DNA of 64,000 nt from Carnegiea gigantea (taxonomy: Eukaryota; Streptophyta; Magnoliopsida; Caryophyllales; Cactaceae): positions 91,360-155,359 of the forward strand of contig JAKOGI010001980.1 in NCBI GenBank assembly GCA_029747015.1, written 5' to 3'. How positions within the stretch are numbered: the first letter of the stretch is position 1; each line of letters begins with the position of its first letter. The translations under genes and the position numbers were made by a program. Positions 58,491-64,000 of this stretch are shown one piece after another. The notes under the pieces are model-generated. The model did not search any database, had not been told where the DNA came from, and was given only the letters and a program-made list of their open reading frames with translations.

Positions 58491-60041
58491 TACAGATGCC
58501 TAAAAATGGCACCTTATTTTAAATAAGTCCGATAGGGAAATTAATATTCCAATTTGAATTCACGAGGCCTAACAAGGTGATGGTCTGAAAGAAAAGGAAA
58601 CAAATCAAGTTCGCATGTGAAATTAGCCCAACGAGCCAGTCTCAGAGAGAATCCAGTTGGGTTCTTCACTATGAGAACCAGACAGGGCTTCTCTTTTCTG
58701 TTGTACCGACACCTGCTATTATTAGGATAGTCAAACAAAGCCCCACTAGAATTAGCTTTTTCGTCTGATTAATTCTGATTAGTTAATTTAAGTTCTAGTT
58801 TTCATATCATCATGTTTGGGTTAAGCCTAACAGGAACAGAACTATGTCTCCTTTTCCTAGGCAGATTCACATAACCTCCTCAAACATTATAAAAAGGGTG
58901 TTGATCCTTTGGTTAATGGCACGATGAAAAATCGCTAGAGTGACGCATTGCCTAAAACCTTCAAGAGTTCCAACTAAAGCGAGAGAAGAAAGAAAGGAGA
59001 GCTTTAGGATTCCTTTTCTAGGAGTGAGAATCAGTAGCATTAATTCAAGAAAGCGTCACTCTGTTCGGTTCTAAGAAGTTCCAGGTAGGGTTATCATGAG
59101 GGTGCATTTTACAACTTCCTTATCTTCCTTTTTACTTCCTTTTGTTTGATTTAGTTTATTGCAGTTTGGCAGATGTAACCTTTAATTAGTCTCGTCCTTG
59201 CCCGCTATAATAATTTGGATGATTTGCCTTTCACTTATTTTTGGATAAACATTGTGTTTTGATCTTATATGAATGATTCTAATTTGTTGTATGAATGTAT
59301 GTTAGTATGATTAAGTCTTAACTTCTCGTGTTGATTAGTAGTGATCATTAGTAATGACAAGCAATGGTGTGATAAATCCCATCATATCACTGTATCATCG
59401 CTCCCGAATCTAGACCCTCAGTTCAAGACTAAGAAGTCAGGATGGTTCCCACAAAAGGGATTGCTCGGGGGCCTTTCTAAAAACCTTGTGAAACAAAATC
59501 AATTTGTCCCTTCGATGCTACTTTGGTTGTCCCTATCAATATGATCTGCTTCAAAGAGTGACATGATTTGTAAGCTTTTCCCAAAACTCACTGGCGACTC
59601 TATTAGTTAAAGTTCAATACTTTGTTATTGCATCTAATTCCCTACCTTTACATTATTGGAATTTGGGGGGCAGATTCGGATCTTAGCAGTGAAATTTGTC
59701 TAGATCATAATATGGGTTTAGAATGGGTTCTCACACCTGCTTGGGTTCCTAGATCAATCCTGTGCCTAAATTCTGAGCCAAGGTGAGGCTATTGACAGGG
59801 TCAAAGCCAGAAAACTAGACCTGACCCTGCCCAAGGAACTCGATCGGGTTCCTAGGTCAGGGCCAAGGCTTAGTTTCCAGAGATGTTACAGCCCCAATTT
59901 GCCCCAATTCTGCCTGCCGTTTTTGTAAGAAAAAGGTAAATAAAAGAAGTTAATTTGAATCTTAAAAAAAAAATAAAGTACATAGCAAATGAGTCTAATC
60001 ATTTATGGGGGATCGCACCTATAGGGAGGCGGATCCTTGCA
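58491..60041 (+). repeat. Right LTR of Tat element
   Basis: 1551 bp aligned with 27300-28848. The terminal TG has become TA. The end GATCCTTGCA at 60041 is fixed by the following ATCAT. Confidence 0.85.
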
Positions 60042-60046
60042 ATCAT
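60042..60046. repeat. Target-site duplication ATCAT (right) of Tat element
   Basis: Matches 27295-27299. Confidence 0.8.
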
Positions 60047-61335
60047 ATTCTAATTATTAGTGTCCTTTAGCACAATATAACAAGTGATATAACCTTTCCC
60101 GCATGATTGTACATGAAGTTAACTCATATGATTAAAACTTGAGCTAAATGTGAACCAATATTTCAAATAATTGTAAACTAAACCTTCAAGTCATGTGGGG
60201 CCATTGTGGGAGCTTTAAAGTTGTAACGTACATTATCAAAGAAGAACATAACATTTTTGCCCTAATTTATTTTTAAAAGGTTTAAGAGGAATTTTCACTA
60301 GGAGGGAACACCGCATTAACTGAATCTTATTTAATTAACTATATTATAAAGTAATTGTGTGATCTTATTTAGATTCAAAGGTAGCACCAAGTATTAAGCG
60401 AAGTTATTAATATTATTATTATTATTACTAACACTAATACTATTATTACTGTGGCTATAGCATAGGCTTCTCAAAATTAACTAGCTTGTGAAGGAAACAA
60501 AGGAAAGAGAAGAAAGTATTTATGTACATTATGTACATCAGTATACAGATAATTTTGTATGATATATCAATATGAATGCACTTAAACAGGTGGCGACTCA
60601 AAACTCGATCAAATTGCTTACCAACTTAAGGCCTGTTGTTTTCGTGGCTAAATTGTGGGTGTGGAATGGGAAGAAATAGAACAGTGAGCAAAGGAATGGA
60701 ATAGAGTGAGAGAAAGATGGAATTATTGATTTCAAAGTGAGGAAAGTAGTGGAAGAGAATTGTAGGGAGTGAAAAGGAGTTAGAACGAATAGAAAACAAT
60801 GCAAAGAAGTGGTATTTATCTTTAAGGGGTGGGAAGGAATGAAAACAAGCAGGAAGGAGGGGGGAACTAGAGTGATTGAAACGAAGTGGAAATGAATGGA
60901 AAAGAGTGGGAAGAAGCAGTATTTATCTTTAAGAAGTGGAAAACAATAGAAAGAAGTGGGAATGAGTGGCAGGAAATGGAATGGTAGCGAGGGCCAACAT
61001 TTTCCAGCAAGATTTCCTACAAATTAGGATATGGATCAAAAGAATTAAGCATCAATGATTGACAAATGTATAGAGAAAGAAATTTGCACATGTTCTAAAT
61101 TGTAGATTGGATGAGCATAAATTAAATGTTCCTAAAAATAACTAAAGAAAAAAGAAAGGGGTTATGAGCTCGATGAACACTAGGAGGGAGATAGTATTTT
61201 TATTTAAAATCTAAAAGGAAAGCTACCAATTCATCCTCCGTCATCCCTTTTTCATTTTTGGGGTATACAAAGATGCATGGGGTTGAAGTGATGTTTTGCT
61301 TACCGCCCAGTCCTAGCCGCCACCGCTACCAGCCC
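60047..61335. other. AT-rich flank with purine-rich block, no gene seen
   Basis: Non-coding. 60410-60450 carries an ATT/ACT trinucleotide tract. 60650-60990 is strongly purine-biased with repeated GGAATGGAA/GAAGTGGAA-type words, possibly a decayed MITE. The minus ORF 60804-60598 is low-complexity. Confidence 0.5.
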
Positions 61336-61500
61336 GCCACCACCTACAGCCACCCATAACACAACACTTCCTCCTTCCTTTTATTGTCTTTCTATTCGTA
61401 GAAATAGGAATTGGGGCTCGAACCCCCTGTATCTAATGCTACTGTTATACCATCACCACTAAAGCTAACCCCTTGTCACAGTGCCACCATGCCTTTTGCC
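61336..61500 (-). mobile_element. Candidate tRNA-derived SINE, minus strand
   Basis: On the minus strand TAGCTTTAGTGGTGATGG (61467-61450) resembles a pol III A box. About 35 bp later GGTTCGAGCCCC (61424-61413) is a near-canonical B box, flanked by GGGGG and CCAATTCC that could pair as a T-arm. No full cloverleaf or intact acceptor stem can be drawn, so a SINE (or tRNA pseudogene) fits better than a functional tRNA. Ends are approximate. Confidence 0.45.
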
Positions 61501-62320
61501 TTTGCATCAATCCTCTTGCATGATCACATCTCAAAGGTATATTTACTAATTCCATTTTTCTCACTAGACCAAAGTTGATTTTCCTAGTTAGTTCATGTAG
61601 GTTAATTATTTTAGGAGCTCAGCCGAATTTCTTAAGTATAGTGTAATTATGTTAGTTGGAAAGACAAAACAAGAAGAGTTAGTTTTCATTAGGTTGGAGC
61701 CTAAATTGTATATACATTGGGATGTTTGTGGGAGGGTAAACATTATCAGATATTCTAATTATTCAATTGGTCAGTTAATTTGTCTCAAGCAGATGGACGG
61801 TGCTTAAGTTGAGCAAAAGGACATGAGAGTTATGTTTTAGTCAAGTGACAGAAGATTTGTAGCAATTTAGATTAGTTATCTTATGAGTATCATTATCCCC
61901 AATGGAATTTGTGCTTGAACGGGTGATCAATAGCTCATTTAGCATATATGTTGGGTTCAAAAGGGATGTTTAGCTTAAACCAATGATGAGGGGCTTTGTG
62001 TTGAGTTGGTAATGAGAATAAAATAAGCTAGGTCGAGCTTGATTTGATTGCATGCAAAATAGGGGGAAAAAAAAAGAAATGAAAATTCATAAAGTTGCAC
62101 TAGTCCTTAGATTGAAGCATTAAATGAAGAAATATGATGTTGACTATGAGGAAATTGAAGCTATGGTGCTTAAGTAATTATATGCATCTATGAAGATGGA
62201 GAATTTAAAATACAAAATTAAAGTTCTTTTTAAGTTAAGCCAATGAATAGGGTGCTCTTACTAAGTGAGTTTATAGAATTAAATATGACAAGGGAAATGA
62301 GTAATTATGGTTGTGATATA
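61501..62320. other. AT-rich non-coding DNA, nothing recognised
   Basis: No ORF, repeat or element terminus recognised. Confidence 0.5.
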
Positions 62321-62735
62321 AGGCTTCGTTTGGACCTTGAAAAATTTGGTGGAAAGAAAAACAATTAGAAAAGTAACTTTTTTCTTGTGTTTGGTTTAGA
62401 AAAAATCACACAGAAAAAAATATGGAGGAAAATTAGGTGAAAAATTGTTAGAAACAAGTGATAAAGTTTTCCTTATAAAATTAGAAGGAAAGTTAGAAAA
62501 AATTTCCAAAAAGAATTTCCAACCTCCTCCAACCTCATACTCCTTAGATGATATCAGCATGATTCAAGTAATTTATCAACATTCAAATGCCTCACCCAGA
62601 TTCTTGTATTTGTTTCTCAATTCAAACAACAGAAAAAAAAAAAAAAAAACTCACTATCTTCCTTCTTTTTTTCCTTCACATTTTTTTCCTTCAACTTTTG
62701 TTTCTATTAAATTTTTGAAGGATCAAACAGAGCTT
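62321..62735. mobile_element. hAT-like MITE, about 415 bp
   Basis: The left end AGGCTTCGTTTGGACCTT and the right end, read on the minus strand AAGCTCTGTTTGATCCTT, form imperfect terminal inverted repeats that continue into AAAAATTT. Internal sequence is A-rich on the left and T-rich on the right, so the whole can fold back. No convincing 8 bp duplication was found. The ORF 62445-62753 inside is an artefact. Confidence 0.55.
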
Positions 62736-62842
62736 AAAGATTTTTATAGGTAAATGTGCTATAAGGATTTGGGGGTAATTGTGAGAATCAACAGCGATGG
62801 ACAAGCTCATGGGACAATAGAAGGATTGTGTGCATGTGTGTG

Positions 62843-62844
<2 letters not shown>

Positions 62845-62883
<39 letters not shown>

Positions 62884-63076
62884 TAGTATATATATATATA
62901 TGTGCTATTTAGACGTATGTGTTGTAGGTATGTATGTATGTATGTATGTATGTATAGATACACACACACACCACACACACACACACAAACACATAATAAC
63001 ACAACACACACACATATACACACCATACATACATATATATATATCTATATCTATCTATCTATCTATGTACCTATAC

Positions 63077-63137
<61 letters not shown>

Positions 63138-63163
63138 CATACTCACACACACACACATACATG
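62845..63163. repeat. Compound microsatellite (AT, GTAT, CA, CTAT, GT)
   Basis: Successive runs: AT (62846-62905), GTAT (62928-62955), CA (62960-63016), CTAT (about 63043-63065), AT (63077-63098), GT (63099-63128), AT and CA (63129-63160). ORFs across it are repeat translations. Confidence 0.95.
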
Positions 63164-63988
63164 GGCAAAGCAAAGATTTCATGTCAAGGGGGCCAAAGTA
63201 TTGAAAATATTTTATTATAATTCAAAAATACAAAAAATCATTATTTTCAAATGTAGGGGGGAAATATTACAACATATTTAACAAGGAAATGTATCCACAT
63301 TTAAGCTTGTAGACTGCCACATAATTGTTAAATGACGATATTTCAAATCACTATAATTTTATAAGAATTCAAAATATTGCTATAATTAATTAATACAAAA
63401 AGGAAAAAAAAATGATAATTCAGTATGGAGTTTGACGACAGTTACAAACTTTCACAGTTATAGTTCAATCTACTTTGTGAAATACTTTTTCTAGGAAAAG
63501 ACTTCATGAAATAATTTGAGCCATATACTCTTCATAAAGTTAAAAGTATCTGAATTACAATTCATAATAAAATATATGGCATAAAAATTACGCGAATTAG
63601 GCACGCAACTAAAACGTTCTGACATAAAAAGATATGATAAAATTATATACATAAACTAGGAAGACAATTGGAGAAAATAAGCAGTAAAATGATGAACCCA
63701 AAAATTTATTTGGTTCATTTGAAAAACAAACAAGAGCTCAAGACAACAGTAAAGCACAAAACAAAATAAAAATTAATGAAAGAAAGGTCATTAGCCACAC
63801 TAACTAAAGGAAGAGAGGAAAAAAAATCAAGCATTAGGATTCAAGCACAACCACCACCAGCTATCGAGAAGGCAACACTCCACCCGGGGTGAATTAAACA
63901 TGATGCAACAAATTAACATCTAAATGGTATATAAGGGTTTTCAGCAAAAGGGGGTCATGGCCTCCCTTGACCTTATACCAGCTTCGCC
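63163..63988. mobile_element. Candidate non-autonomous TIR (hAT-like) element, about 825 bp
   Basis: The left end GGGCAAAGCAAAGATTTCAT followed by GTCAAGGGGGCCA and the right end, read on the minus strand GGCGAAGCTGGTATAAGGTCAAGGGAGGCCA, are recognisable inverted repeats. They resemble the abundant plant 'GGGGCGGAGC...GCTCCGCCCC' elements. It is flanked by AT/CA microsatellite, so target duplications cannot be judged. The interior is AT-rich and non-coding. Confidence 0.5.
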
Positions 63989-64000
63989 TATATATATATA

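Larger units (their letters stand above)
27300..60041 (+). mobile_element. Tat-lineage Ty3/gypsy element, old, inflated by nested insertions
   Basis: Two divergent LTRs of about 1.55 kb (27300-28848 and 58491-60041), a tRNA-Arg-type PBS, a purine-rich tract before the right LTR and an ATCAT duplication define one insertion. Removing the nested elements leaves roughly 12 kb. Gag (29812-30423 and about 32991-33340) and protease (about 34200-35112) have Tat/Ogre character. No reverse transcriptase, RNase H or integrase is visible in the remaining Tat sequence. Between the Athila insertion and the 3' LTR lie two antisense genes of PMD and DUF7745 type and a minisatellite. Antisense ORFs upstream of the 3' LTR are known from Tat elements such as Grande. 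LTR divergence is visibly much higher than in the chromovirus. Confidence 0.82.

Noticed and set aside
60650..60990. MITE with GGCC...GGGCC ends around a purine-rich block
   Set aside because: The two ends do not pair convincingly as inverted repeats. It is left as a purine-biased block.
61405..61480. Functional tRNA gene on the minus strand
   Set aside because: B box is good, but no acceptor stem, anticodon arm or full-length cloverleaf can be drawn. A SINE or tRNA relic fits better.
62691..63281. Several overlapping ORFs of 60-130 codons on both strands
   Set aside because: They are translations of AT, CA, GT and GTAT microsatellites (Tyr-Ile, Cys-Val, Thr-His repeats).

Overview
This 64 kb window looks like heterochromatic, transposon-saturated DNA from a flowering plant, probably a eudicot. 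The evidence is the set of element families present: a CACTA/En-Spm transposon, Ty1/copia, Ty3/gypsy of the chromovirus, Tat and Athila lineages, a tRNA-type SINE, hAT-like MITEs, and long AT, CT and CA microsatellites. I found no intact host gene. Almost every long ORF that makes sense belongs to a mobile element, and all of these are interrupted.

Layout. (1) 1-11476: a CACTA transposon whose left terminus lies just outside the window. It carries a decayed TNPD-type transposase (2.57-6.14 kb), a second Transposase_24/TNPA-like gene (about 8.1-10.6 kb), and a right end made of dense subterminal repeats closing on the CACTAT terminus. (2) 11477-14343: non-coding sequence, probably a long LTR remnant. 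(3) 14344-26852: a minus-strand Ty1/copia ruin, split at 17.7 kb by a young Ty3/gypsy chromovirus (17718-24616) that has both LTRs, PBS, PPT and a perfect CAAAT target duplication. (4) 27300-60041: one old Tat-lineage gypsy element, identified by a matching LTR pair, a tRNA-Arg-type PBS and an ATCAT target duplication. It is inflated to about 33 kb by nested insertions. A probable solo LTR (about 30.4-33.0 kb) sits in its gag. An Athila-lineage element on the minus strand (Athila A, 35113-52844) sits after its protease. A second copy of the same Athila family on the plus strand (Athila B, 42061-50909, target duplication ACCAT) sits inside the gag of Athila A. (5) 60047-64000: AT-rich flank with a SINE-like unit, a MITE, a 320 bp compound microsatellite and a TIR element at the window edge.

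The most interesting content is in the gypsy nest. Both Athila copies carry gag, protease and an Athila ORF-1-type gene but lack reverse transcriptase, RNase H and integrase at the same place, so they look like one non-autonomous family rather than two random deletions. The surrounding Tat element also shows gag and protease without RT or integrase. On its antisense strand, next to its 3' LTR, it carries two decayed genes of host-type families: a plant mobile domain (PMD, MAIN-like) gene and a DUF7745-like gene. A 44 bp minisatellite lies in the same 3' region. Each gypsy family also carries its own recurrent short GC-rich inverted-repeat motif in non-coding DNA (Tat: GGAACCCGGTCGGGTTCC-like; Athila: CCACGGnCCGTGG-like; chromovirus: GCACGG...CCGTGC inside three 72 bp tandem repeats).

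Boundaries were read by eye from termini, target duplications and LTR-LTR comparison. Family assignments rest on recognised protein motifs, not on database searches.
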